From positions 46,471 to 110,470 of the forward strand of contig JASAMV010001995.1 of NCBI GenBank assembly GCA_030248065.1: DNA of 64,000 nucleotides, in the 5' to 3' direction. This DNA is from Rhynchonema sp. JSB1_4 (Eukaryota > Nematoda > Chromadorea > Monhysterida > Xyalidae). Positions 28,293 through 39,117 of this stretch are shown one piece after another (within the stretch, counting starts at the first letter, position 1; every line of letters starts with the position of its first letter). The position numbers were made by a program, and so were the translations under genes. Under the pieces are notes generated by a model. The model made no database searches and was not told where the DNA came from. It was given only the letters and a program-made list of their open reading frames with translations.

Positions 28293-30225
28293 ATATGTGT
28301 TGCACATACATATGTGAGTGAGTGTGCTCTACTGCATGCGGCTGGTAATCACTTGAAGCAAGACACATACAGTGTCAGCCGTGATATTGGACTTGGAGGC
28401 ATGATCTGTGCAAAGTGTCATGGTCGTGGTCTGGAACCGGTCTCGGACGAGGAGCTACGAGCTCAGCGATAGTAGCGCGCCATCGTGTGTTACTCGCGCA
28501 CTGACGAAAACACCATAAGCGATACGAATATAATTTGGGTGCCAGATAATTTGGGGCCCTGTAACCCGTTGTTGGTGAATAAAGGGGAAGAACGTTTTTG
28601 CAAATGGTGAGCTGCATCTTGCTCGCGTGCACGCGCGTGCGGGCACGTAGCGGGATGACAACTTGCGTTGACCTGGAAGGCCTCACCGCACAAGTTACAT
28701 ATGTGCAAATTTGTGCTTTAAGTTACCTAGTTACCTCTTGTCAAAATGATGGCGTGAGTTTTAATTGTCGAGCTCGCGCAATATAACGAATGATGCATAT
28801 GTCGCTTAGCACTACCGTCCGATAACTCCGATATATACGCTCACGATCATAATATTCCTGGAGATACATACTAAGTTTGGAGTCTGATTAGTCCCAGCAG
28901 GCTCGTGATCTGGTGAGCTCTACTGCACTGCACGTACTCACTCGTAAAAAATCTGTAGTTTTCCTACAGTTGCGAACTGTAACCGCGGAAATTCACAGAA
29001 AACTCAGGCAAATTACAGAAAAAACCACAGTAACTAACTGTAGAAATTGAAAACTACAGTTGGTGATTGTACGTTGGAACACAAAGCTACAGTTTTTCTG
29101 TAGAATTGGGCAAAAGTTTCACATGCAGCCCGGGAATTTAAAAATTTTTGGGTGGTTTTCTTCAATTCGTTGGCAATTCTTATTCTTTGGATGTGTTTTT
29201 GCATGAAATGCTTGTTTTAAGTGTTTTGTCTTTAATGCCCAATGCTCCGAGCATGTTGTAAACTACTTACACTCCTAAATCTTGTCTAGCCCAAGCCAGT
29301 CACCATCTTTGAAGTCGACGTCTACAAAATTGCCGACAGCTAAACGCCACCGATTATAATGCATTGCTCTGCCAGAGGTGGGATAGTCGGCACCAGATAT
29401 TCATCAGGAAGTGTAATCTCGGCCCGGCCCGGTACGACTGACAAAAAAATGCGGTGCCCGGCCCTTCCTGGCCCGATTTTAAAGTCCAAAATCGCGGCCC
29501 GGTCAGGCCCGAGCCTGAGGTAGGCTAGGCTCGGTCTAGCAAGGAACGATTTTGGGGTCAAAAGTCACAAAAAGATTGCAAAATTTTCTTGTGCAAGCAC
29601 GTTCATGTTTTTTGGCATCTGTGGACAGTCCAGCGTTCGATAAAAAAATACGCATACACTCTTCGCGAAGCGCATTTTTTGAAGATTTTTGGTCAAAAAA
29701 GTGCTTTTAGCTTGAATTTTAGCAATTCGCACCCAGACAAAAGTCCAAAATACCGGCGGTCGGCACTGCACGGCCCGATGCAAAATTTATTTTGCTGTTT
29801 CTTATGTTTCTGGGGTCAGATAATTGGAGCTGCGGGAAAATGGGTTATTTGACAAAGTTTTTATAGTTACCTCTGTTCATGATACTTTTGCCACGAAACT
29901 GGTATGCGTGATAAATAGCTCCCAAACGCTTATTTCGGGTCGCGCAATATATGTGGTATGACACAACATCATTATTTAGACTCTACCAACGCCCACCCAC
30001 CCAATAACTATCCCACCTCGGGTTCTGAATACTGACAACTCTGAAGATTCCGACAAGTCTGACGGGCTACTGCCATCAATGCCTCAATCGCACAATTTGT
30101 GCCAAAGCCGCAAGAAAAGGCTGACCTCATGAGCGCTGTGAAGCAGCAGGTTGATGGATTGCTATGAGGTAATTTTATTTCGCGATTGCAGTTCTTGAAT
30201 TTACTGTTCTGTACGTTTATTTACA

Positions 30226-30487
30226 GGACAATTGAGCCGAGGCAGTTTGAGCATGACCACTTTGAGCAAAGACAAAAGAGCAAGCACAAAAATCAAACTT
30301 TGTTTTGCTCTAACGAGTTAGGCGTTGGGATTATTTTGGTATCAGGCTAAGGTTTACGTCAACTGGACTTAGTCGTTTTGCGTCTGGCATGTGTTTGGAG
30401 CTGCCCGTTTCGCTTTGGTTCTACTCATTTGGTTTCTTTCCCTTGCTCAAAGTGCTCTTGCCTAAACCGGCTTAGCATAATTGTCTG
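30226..30487. mobile_element. Nested, decayed copy of the GGACAATTGAGC element family
   Basis: The left end reads GGACAATTGAGC and then TTTGAGCATGACCACTTTGAGC. The right end holds the inverted equivalents (TTGCTCAAAGTG and ATAATTGTC). The same termini bound the element at 36358-36646. The centre lacks the telomere hexamer array. Confidence 0.5.
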
Positions 30488-30639
30488 TCCCCACCGAGGA
30501 AGGATCAGGTGATGTCTCGTGATCATGTGCGAAGTTTTCAAGAACCTGTAGCAGCAAAGTATATCATGTTCTGATAATCTCACGACTCACGACACGAAAC
30601 ATCTTTTTTCTGTTTCAGACAGCAGCACTAATCCCCGCC

Positions 30640-30970
30640 CACCCCGCCCGCCACATCGAATGGGGCTTAAAGGGGAAATTGCCCCCCCCTCCCCCCCTTC
30701 CACCCCCTTCTGTGTTCGTAAAATTCAAAAAAAAAAAAAAAGAATTTTATTATTGTACAAAACGGCAATTTTTCCCCCCCCCTTTTTTCCCCTTCCCGTA
30801 GCGCGGTAAAACCCCCCCGCCCCCCCCCATCCTTTTCCCTGTGCCTTCCTTAAACCCCCCCGGTTTTTTTTGATTTTTCTAAAATATTTTTCTTTTGTCC
30901 CCCCCCTCTCCCTCCCACCTTTTTTAACTTGGAAGGGGGGTGGGAATGTCCCCCCCCCCTTTAAGTGGAA
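30640..30970. repeat. C/T/A homopolymer-rich segment of doubtful sequence quality
   Basis: Long C, T and A runs alternate with almost no normal sequence, as at 6840-7080. Glycine/lysine-rich open frames here are artefacts of composition. Confidence 0.5.
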
Positions 30971-31747
30971 AAGATTTTTATGCATAATACTTATGTTTTG
31001 ATAAGTTTCTAGCATTTTTAATGCTGTTTCGCTTGTGTTGCGTCTGGCCGTGGACTGCATTTAGCTATCGTTTCCTTTCCCACGTGCTTTTGATGGTGAT
31101 GATGTCATGTTGTTATGCTGATGTGTTGATGTTATGATGATTATGTTTTGAAAGCTTGTATAACCTTTGTTTGTGAGAATCCAGGGCTCAAATATTTACA
31201 CCAATCTTATTTCTACCACGATTATTTTGTCATTATCAAGTTAAATGGGTGTCTTGATAATGCTATTGGCTTGGTCTCAAGATTTAGGCCTGATGTTGTC
31301 AACTCAACTGCCTGTGTGTTGTGCAAACGCAGCTGGATGTTGATATTATATGTATCTGTTGTCTCTAACGAACCTGCAGTTATACGCTATGTAATTTCGT
31401 CGTATTTATTTAGGGTACGGGACTCAGGCAGTTGCGCTGACAACAATAGTATTGGCCAGATAGCTGTTCTTGCGTGTCTTATTGCTGTTACATGAATTGT
31501 GTTTGCCTGCAGGTTGCAAGGGAAGTAAAAAGTGTCCGAAAACCTACTGGTATGGACTAGATAAAACAAAAGAACACCCTGTACTAAAAAGTACAGTAAC
31601 TAACTGTAAGTGCGATGCTCAGCACAAACCTACAGATTTTTTCTGTACAATCATACAGTTTTTTTGATGGATGTGAGAGCACAGTTCGGACTGTAAGAAA
31701 TCCTACAGAAAACTGTAAGAATCTACAGATTTTTTACGAGTGAGTAC

Positions 31748-32423
31748 ATACTAAAATGTGTGCATACTGAATACAACCACTGTTAGGTACATCAAATCTG
31801 CCGATGGTATACGGTACGAGAAAGGACCATGTTGTGTTGGTTTGGATACATTTTCCAGGAACAGGCAGGAGACGTTTTGGAACACCCGTCTTGGCATCTT
31901 TCATGCGCAATAACGACTTCTGGCATCTGTTACAATTATTTATTATTGCGAATTACGAATTGTTACGAATTGTTACTAAAGTTATTTTATTCACATCAGA
32001 GCGTTTGGCCGTATAACGGCGAATGCATATTATGCATGACACAAATATTCATAGAAATTAATGTTAATCATGGCTGGTAAACAGAAAACCAATAGTGTAA
32101 TCAATAATGCACCAACGGGGTGTGAGAACGCCGTCACTTGCTTCTATGTACGATGTCTCAAATATGTGAGAATGTCTCTGACTGTCACACTTCGCCAAGG
32201 GTAGGGAGACCAAGTCAAGGCAGGTCTGTTCGTTGTCGTCGTTGTGTGCCACGGCGGTGGAGGGCTGTTGAAACGCCAGAAACGGGGCCAAAGTTCGAAG
32301 GCCGGCACTGCTCGACTGTTGTGCAGGGCGGCCGAATGCGGCAGCAGCTGTAACGGAAATCACAAATGCAAACGTTGTGAGTGGCAATTTGATCTGATCA
32401 GTTTCTCATCAGCATGGCGAAAG
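31748..32423. other. Intergenic sequence, nothing supported
   Basis: No coding frame, splice pattern or repeat boundary that I can support. Confidence 0.4.
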
Positions 32424-33335
32424 TTGGCCACTTTTTTATTTAGAATTTAAAAAAGTAAGTCCACTTTTTTCAATATTTTTCACTTTTTTTCGTTATTTTC
32501 TGACTTTTTAAGGTAAAAAGGCATGTTTTCATGCGTTTTATTGCCCATGATTCTCAAAAAATTGCCTACGGCACTTATATTTCAGTTTAAAATGGTGTTG
32601 TGATGGACTCATACAGTTCCCAGACATCTCAACAACCGCTGCATGTTTGATATAGGACACTCCATATACCGTATTCTGTACAGTTATTGAGCGTGTCGTA
32701 GGTAACCTGTCGACAGACTCCACGTTGCTCGCCTCTTTGCAGTTGTGTGGATCAGTTACTTGTTACTTTTGTGACACAAAGTGTGTATGGTGTAAGTCTT
32801 TATCTCTCTTCAAATTTATCCCCAAATTCACAAACAGAAAGTTGGTCTTCCCTTTGTCATATACAGTATGTATATGTATACCCATATAGAGTTACCTTCG
32901 ATGTTCTCAAAGTCATGACCAAAGGGATTAGATCGCAGGTGATTGACATAAACATGCAAGTCAGTGGAAAAGTTCTCTTTAGCGTCCATCAAAACATCTA
33001 TACTACTAAAACAGGAAGACGTATGTGTGTATGTATGTGTGTTTGTGGCCCCCTCCCTCGGAAGGGCGGACGAGTCAATTTTCACGGGTAGCTTTGGGTG
33101 TGCTAACGGGTCTTCGCGGGGGGGGGGGGGGGGGGGCACGGCACGGGCGCGGCGCTGTAGCCGGGCCGTAGGCACGGGTCCCGTCTAGTACCTAACTAAC
33201 ATGATTTCAGAAGTTTCATTCTTCTAGAAACCATTTTTTGGGGTCCGGAATAAAAAAAAGTGATTTTTTCAAAAAAATTTAAAAGGTTTTTTTTAAATAA
33301 AAGCTCTATGATAAAAAAATTTTTAGTCCAACCCT
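32424..33335 (-). mobile_element. Decayed hAT-type element, opposite orientation to 47705-48476
   Basis: The right end is inverted CAGGGTTGG followed by the same T/A-rich subterminal sequence and TTCCGGAC block as the intact copy. The left part (32424-32570) matches the other end of that copy, including GTTGGCCACTTTTT-like and AAAAAATTGCCT blocks, but lacks the outermost bases. A 19-base G run lies at 33118-33136. Confidence 0.5.
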
Positions 33336-33485
33336 GCGCATACATGCAAAATCGCCTGATGATTCGAATGCGCTGTAATTCAGGGGATATTCCAATGCTT
33401 GCCGAGACCACAACACAACAGTGACCAAATTGAGAGTATATTCTTTACAGCTCGTGCGTAATCTACCGCGTCGTGTCATTTACGT

Positions 33486-33676
33486 AAAGGCAAACTACGC
33501 GAACACGAGCCCGATTTCGCAGCTGGCAGATTGGTGAAACATTCATACGTGGCTGCTGATTTGGGAAATGTTACACGTTGAAGAATACAAAGTGGAGCAT
33601 GATGATTTTCTTTTTCTATTCGTTTTGAACACGCACCACCTTCGAAATCGGGCTCGTGTTGGCGTAGTTTGCCCTT
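33486..33676. mobile_element. AAGGCAAACTAC miniature inverted-repeat element, copy 1
   Basis: About 190 bp with ~30-bp terminal inverted repeats beginning TAAAGGCAAACTACGC and ending with the inverse. The TA flanks suggest a TA target duplication (Tc1/mariner-like). Other copies lie at 38923, 56130 and 58561. Confidence 0.7.
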
Positions 33677-35337
33677 ACATACACTGTTGTGCTATATACT
33701 GTAGGTAAAAAGGCATATTCAGACATCGACAACAAGAGTAACCAACTTTATTTGACGATTGCTTCAGTGGTACCGAAGCAGCGACGCCAAAACACCACCA
33801 AACTGACACAAGTTGCTTCAAGTTCATGGCAATTGTGAAAGACTGTTGCTAACGGTATTACGGTAAATAGAACTGCCGTTACCTACATTAGCTACCGAGA
33901 TAACAACGTTTTTCAGGAGTTCTTGTATGACTCATGCAGTTAGTAACTTGCGTGATTTTCTTTTTTACGTTCCTGCCAGGTTGCCATTGACAAAGTGTGT
34001 CTTGCGGGATTTGCGGGTGGTATTCCCGCCAACGTCATAATACACGACTGTTTTCCTGGAGGAGATACTTAAAAATTGAATCTTGGTTGGTCACCACAGC
34101 CGCGGTGGGGCTCTGGTGTGCCCGAGAATAGAGCTGAACTGAAATAATCTGTGTCCAGAATAGTTGGTAACATTTCAAAAGCATTAATGAGTTGCAGTTG
34201 AATTTTGTGAAGATCAAAACCCTGTGAATACTGAAGCAGATGTTGCGGGTTCCGATTGTTCAAGTGTGAGTTGCTATCTAAGCATACACGTTTGGGTTTG
34301 GCTGTCGCATTGTATGTATAGTCCGACAACAACAAACGCAGAATTTATGGCAGTCAATCTGCCTAATCCACAAAGCGGAAGACGTGCGAGCTCGCTTCAG
34401 ACATGAAAATTGGAATGGTTGGGGTTACGGTAGCAAGCAAAAAAACCGCGTGAGAAAGAAAGAGAAAAAGAAGTGGCCAAACCATGAATTTTTCTGCATA
34501 ACGACACAAAAGATGGCAATCATATGAAGTGACTGCCAGCCAAAAATTTAAAAAAACTTTTTGAAGCACCGAAGCGTTGAATAAGCCGAGTCTGAAGGTG
34601 AAGAATAAGAAAGAAAAGAAAAAGAAAAAAATTTCTGCGAACTGCTGGTCTAAAACCGGGCTAGCTTATCATTGGATTTTTTCTTCACCAATCAGGCAGT
34701 GTGGCTGCCATTAATTCTGCGTTAGCTGTTGCTGGACTATACATGTTGTGTTTATGCAGCTCGTTGGAAGATACATAGCAAGCTGATTGATCTCACAAAC
34801 GGACGGGTGGCGGCGGTGTGCCCAAGAAACTAGTCTCATACACACAGTACACAAAACACGTCTACACGTCTGATCTACACGTCAGACCCACCCTTTAAAG
34901 TTGTTGCCATTGTCCTGAAAGACATTGATCACACACGCACGCTTTGCGGGTTTAAACTCCCCATCAAAACACTGAAATGATCACATCGATGTTTTATGGG
35001 TCTTTCCCGACCTAACGTTTTGAGCAGCTGGGCCAAAACTTTATACTGGGCCCGTCACACTAAACGCCGCGAATGCTGTTAAATTTATGACAATTATTGC
35101 CAAGCACGTTAGCGCAAACAAAGTGTGAACGTAAAGGGCTATATTCGAATTTCTTTAAACTGCAAAACTCGTTGTTAACTGCCCTTCATTGGTTTTCGCC
35201 GGTCATTTTTCATTAAGGCTTTTCGGCCTTTCATTTCATTCCGAAATGGTATAATAGAATTGGGCAAGGAAACTGAGTTTCTCTGGTGGCTCCAAGGTTT
35301 TTAGCGTCAATGAAATGAGCGGCTAATTGATATGGGC
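33677..35337. repeat. Intergenic sequence including a diverged repeat shared with 27610-27835
   Basis: The stretch 33730-34030 shares blocks with 27610-27835: CAACAAG followed by an ACTTTATTT block, a TTCAAGTTCATG-like block, a TGACTCA block and CTTGCGGGAT. This indicates an older dispersed repeat. The remainder, to 35337, shows no gene I can support. Confidence 0.35.
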
Positions 35338-35450
35338 TCAACTCAGATCGTCAACTAAAGCCATCAACTCGCAAAGCGTGTGAGTTAGCGCGAAAAATAA
35401 CACATGGCACTCGGCGTGAGTTGACGACTTTAGTGTACGATCTGAGTTGA
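35338..35450. repeat. 113-bp palindromic miniature element
   Basis: TCAACTCAGATCGT at the left is inverted at the right as ACGATCTGAGTTGA, and pairing continues through AACTAAAG / CTTTAGTG and TCAACTCGC / GCGTGAGTTGA. It would fold as a long hairpin. Confidence 0.55.
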
Positions 35451-36357
35451 TCACAAATCAGTAAGCCAAATAAGCTAGAACCTAGTGCATACCTTGCCGA
35501 GGACATTTTCAACCCCCGCAAATATGATCTTCGGAAAAAAACCAGACCAACCCCGTGGGTTCAACAAAGGAAAGAGAAAAATCACTAAGCTTGATGAATG
35601 GGAAGAGACAACGTGGTGACTCGTTTGACTGTACCCTCTTCTCCTCTTGGGATTTGAGATTCGGGACACAACAACTTATCAATTTTTTTATTTCGGGTTT
35701 TCGTGTTTTTCGGATGCTCCGTTTTGTGCTTACCGTCTTCCCTGTTTATAGTGACCCTCCATTTAGAAGACCCTTCCGCTTATGGTTTCTGTTCGAGTCC
35801 CCAATAGTGATAGTCCGGTTCAAATATACGTATTTTGCACACTGTTGAACTTTCGCGAGCACAACAGTTTGGTCCCAATCGTGTCACGGTAAAGAGGCTG
35901 CACTGTAGCCGAAAATTGAACGCAAAAGTCAACAACTGGCTTCAACGCTTCAGGTTCCTTCACACTTCATCTTCACAACAGCACACTTGTTGCCTTTGCC
36001 CTTCCCTGATAGGCCTTTGCACTCTGTCATACATCTGGTTCTGGACATCTCTGAGCTGCGTGGGTGCTTGGTACTGGTTTGCACCAGAGTGTTGCCAGTA
36101 CCAGAAAACACGATGTAAACGAGACACACACGAGTTTTTGCTGTTTTGGCATTTCAATTCTTCACAGCATTTCAGCCAGCGCGCACTTTTTACCGCCGGC
36201 TTTACATGGTGCAAACTTTCGAAAACTTTTAGCAAACCAGAAGTTAGGTTGTTCTGGTCGTTTTTCAAGCGGCTGTACACGGAACGTTTTTCTCTTATAC
36301 ATATACTGTATTTCGACAAACGGAGCCATTCACATCGAGTGTTTCGAATCCTGGTTC

Positions 36358-36646
36358 GGCGGACGGGCAATTGAGCAAAGCACATTTGACCAAGACCACT
36401 TTGAGCAAGTGAAAAAGAGCAGAGTCCAAAAGAGCAGAACCTAAAAACGAATAGGCCTAAGCCTAAGCCTAAGCCCAAACACAAAAGTAATCTTAAGTGT
36501 AAGCCTAAGCTTAAGCCTAAGCCTGATACCAAAATCAGCCTAAGCCTAAGCCATTGGAACAAAATAAGTGCTCTGCTCTTTTGGCCCTGCTCTTTTTCAC
36601 TTGCTCAAAGTGGTCTTGCTCTAATGTGCTTTGCTCAATTGTCCGG
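36358..36646. mobile_element. Terminal-inverted-repeat element with telomere hexamers in its centre
   Basis: About 55-bp inverted ends (GCAATTGAGCAAAGCAC, then ACCACTTTGAGCAAGTG and AAAAAGAGCAG) enclose about 110 bp of perfect and degenerate GCCTAA units, the complement of the nematode telomere repeat TTAGGC. A related decayed copy lies at 30226-30487. Confidence 0.7.
36450..36555. repeat. Interstitial telomeric repeat (TTAGGC)n, degenerate
   Basis: Runs of GCCTAA, GCTTAA and GTGTAA units on the plus strand. TTAGGC is the known telomere repeat of many nematodes. A leucine/glycine-rich frame across it on the minus strand is only the translation of the repeat. Confidence 0.8.
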
Positions 36647-37011
36647 CCACCCCTGGTTCACACAAACTTTCGCTCGTTTTGCGGCAGTTGCTTGTGTGGG
36701 CGAGCCTGGTGTTGCGTGTTCCTGTCAGTTGAATACAGCGGTGCTGCAGCAAGACTGAAATGCATTGCATTTATACTGTATTTTGTTTTGACCGGCGTCA
36801 TCTCATGTTCTGTGTTCAACCTTCCTGTTATCAAAGTTTTGATTTTATTTCTGTGTATCCTATTCCTAGTTTATTTCCCGCAAGTACAAAAGTGACAAAA
36901 AATTGTCAAAAGCTACATTTTCAAAGTTTCAGTTCTTAGAATATAACGTAATCATTTCAAAACCTACACCAAGCAAAGCGTAACAAATTCATCAACCAGC
37001 CAATCAGCAAA

Positions 37012-38361
37012 ATGTCCGACCAATACCGAGTGTGCTGCAATTTGCTGCATGTCAAGACAGCCACATGGATCATCGCTGCTGTTCACTTCTTCTTTTCGCT
37101 GGTAAGCAGACCAAGGATTTCACACGACAGATATATACCTGATACAAGAAACAAAGCGAGACTCGATTTAAAATTTGAGTTTCCCGCCCTTTGCAGGTGA
37201 TGTTGCTGAGTGGTGTGCTATACTTCCTGGGCATCACTGACACCCGACCCCACGTCAGCCCAGTGTTCACACAGGGTGGCCATATTGCTGAGAGATCGTT
37301 CGCAAGGTTGGTCTGCCTGCAGTGGACCATTTTGATAAGAGGGATTTCAAACGTTAGACATGGTTCTCGTTCTATCCGATCTTGTTTTGCTCACTGACCT
37401 TTTGTGTTCGGATACTTCGAGTTTTGCTGTTGCCATTAATTTCTGCCTGAGTAAAATATTACCTGCGTAGGAACAACTTCGAAACCAGTGTTCGATAATA
37501 GTCAACCAATCAAGTGACGTCGGAAAAGTGAATATCTTTGAGTCAAACAAAGTCCACAAAACTAAGGCAGATTATATCGCTTGACCAAATAATGTTAAAG
37601 ACAGTCGTTTCATCTCCGAATTATTAATGTGGAAGTTCTCAAATAATCTTTCCGACTGTACCAAACGCAATAACTACTGATGTTTCAAACCACTAATTCC
37701 CACACACAGATATGGTTTCGCTGGCTTCATGATTTTTGCGGGCTTGTGGATGGTGTTCGTGTGTGTGCTGATCTGGGGATTGCGAAAGAACAAGGCCATA
37801 TACGTGCTGCTGCACTGGATATTCTGCGTTGGTTGTTATGAATTTCAAAAAGACACATCGATTTAGTGGAGCAGATTTTGCTAGAAAACCGACGAGTCAA
37901 TTGATGAAACAGCTCCAATAACAGCAGCACTGAAGGGTGTGACACTCACTTGGGACGGCAACGTTCCTTGCAGTGATGTTACGAATGGGGGACACTGCGA
38001 GTATCGAGCAATTTATAGATATTCTTTGTGATCAACAACTTGTAACAGCTCCGAGTCAGTTCAGAATAAAAAGATCAAACTTGGTGATCGGATCGGTCCC
38101 TGTCAAGTACGACAAGGTGTGCACGCACTTGAATTGATCCGTACAGGCGATCCAGGCAGACGCGATACCCTAGATTCATGCCTCCCACTGATGTTTCAGC
38201 TAGTGCTATTCGTCGCGGACTGCGTTGGCCTGCTGTTGATTCTACTGGAGGGCCGCGGCTACGGCAATCTGGCCTGGTTCATCGTGCTGGCAGTGTGCAT
38301 CGTCAGTATGCTCCATGTCGAATGGCGTTGCTATCAGTTCCTCAAATATTCGTATGCTTAA
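37012..38361 (+). CDS. Four-helix membrane protein, LAPTM-like
   Basis: I read four exons: 37012-37101, 37197-37306, 37710-37827 and 38200-38361. They join in frame to give 159 residues. The N-terminus has CCNLLHVKTATW, like the CC..HV.T start of LAPTM4-type lysosomal membrane proteins, and four hydrophobic segments follow (about residues 17-42, 69-90, 97-116 and 123-142). There is no signal peptide. LAPTM proteins sit in endosome/lysosome membranes; that role here is inference from resemblance, and it may instead belong to a nematode-specific four-helix family. Introns 2 and 3 both use the donor GTTGGT. The acceptor of the last exon is formed by the decamer TGATGTTTCA plus G; further decamers lie in intron 3 (37678, close to the exon 3 region) or 17 bp after the stop (38378). 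Confidence 0.7.
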
Positions 38362-38922
38362 GTATATGATGATTCTGTGAAACATCAGCCAGTCGGCACA
38401 CTTAGCTTGCATCACGACTTTCTTGCGACACTTTTTCGGACACTCGAATGATTGTCTCCTTGCAATTGAGTTGCAGAAAAATGTGCGCAGGTGATGCAAG
38501 TCAAAAATTTATTAACTGGCAGAGACGAGGCTGCAAAAGGCTGTTGTTCCCAAACAGCAAATAAAATCGCGGAGTTGGCTTCTGGCTTGTTATAGGTTGT
38601 CTTTTTCGCTAATCTTGTCTCAATGCTTGTGAACCAAAATCTTCGTTGCGCACTCACACTTGTGATGACACGTACTAAACTGTATAAACTTGTAAATTGT
38701 GCATTTTTTACTTGTATTAGTTTGGTAAGCAATTCAAAATTTTAGGTGCGTATTGCAAAAAAATTAGCACAGAATATTTCAATTTTTTGTTGATAAAAGA
38801 CAAAGTTGATATGATGTCATGTAAGTACATACAGTATGTATAGCTGTTTTTACTTTGTCAAAAAAAGTTTAGGAGTTTGACTTTGTGCATTCATGGTGTC
38901 TCGTTTCACTCTTGTACAATAC
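38362..38922. other. Intergenic sequence
   Basis: 3' flank of the LAPTM-like gene. Apart from the decamer at 38378-38387, nothing is supported. Confidence 0.4.
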
Positions 38923-39117
38923 TAAAGGCAAACTACACCAACACGAGCCCGATTTCGAAGGTGGCGTGCATTCAAAACGAATAGAAAGAGAAAATCATCA
39001 TGCTCCACTTTGTATTCTTCAACGTGTAACATTTCCCAAATCAGCAGCCACGTCAGAATATGTTTCACTATTCTGCCAGCTGCGAAATCGAGCTCATGTT
39101 AGTGTAGCTTGCCTTTA
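38923..39117. mobile_element. AAGGCAAACTAC miniature inverted-repeat element, copy 2
   Basis: Complete copy with TAAAGGCAAACTAC at the left and its inverse GTAGCTTGCCTTTA at the right. Confidence 0.7.

Larger units (their letters stand above)
28934..31747. mobile_element. 2.8-kb DNA element with 25-bp terminal inverted repeats
   Basis: The outer 25 bp are an exact inverted pair (beginning GTACTCACTCGTAAAAAATC). Inside each end are several short inverted repeats of the type ACAGT / ACTGT, and the same 15-mer CAGTAACTAACTGTA occurs in both subterminal regions (29027 and 31592). GTAC or TA flanks could be the target duplication. No transposase frame is visible, so it is non-autonomous or decayed. 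It contains a nested element at 30226-30487 and a suspect homopolymer stretch at 30640-30970. Confidence 0.65.

Noticed and set aside
28490..28708. Zinc-finger-like fragment on the minus strand
   Set aside because: A single Cys-x2-Cys followed by misplaced histidines in a short frame is not enough.
35960..36562. 200-codon minus-strand frame rich in Leu and Gly
   Set aside because: Its N-terminal half is the translation of degenerate telomere hexamers and the rest has no coding character.
38189..38199. The decamer as simply the TTTCAG 3' splice consensus
   Set aside because: Only this copy is followed by G and used as an acceptor; the other 27 are not at acceptors.
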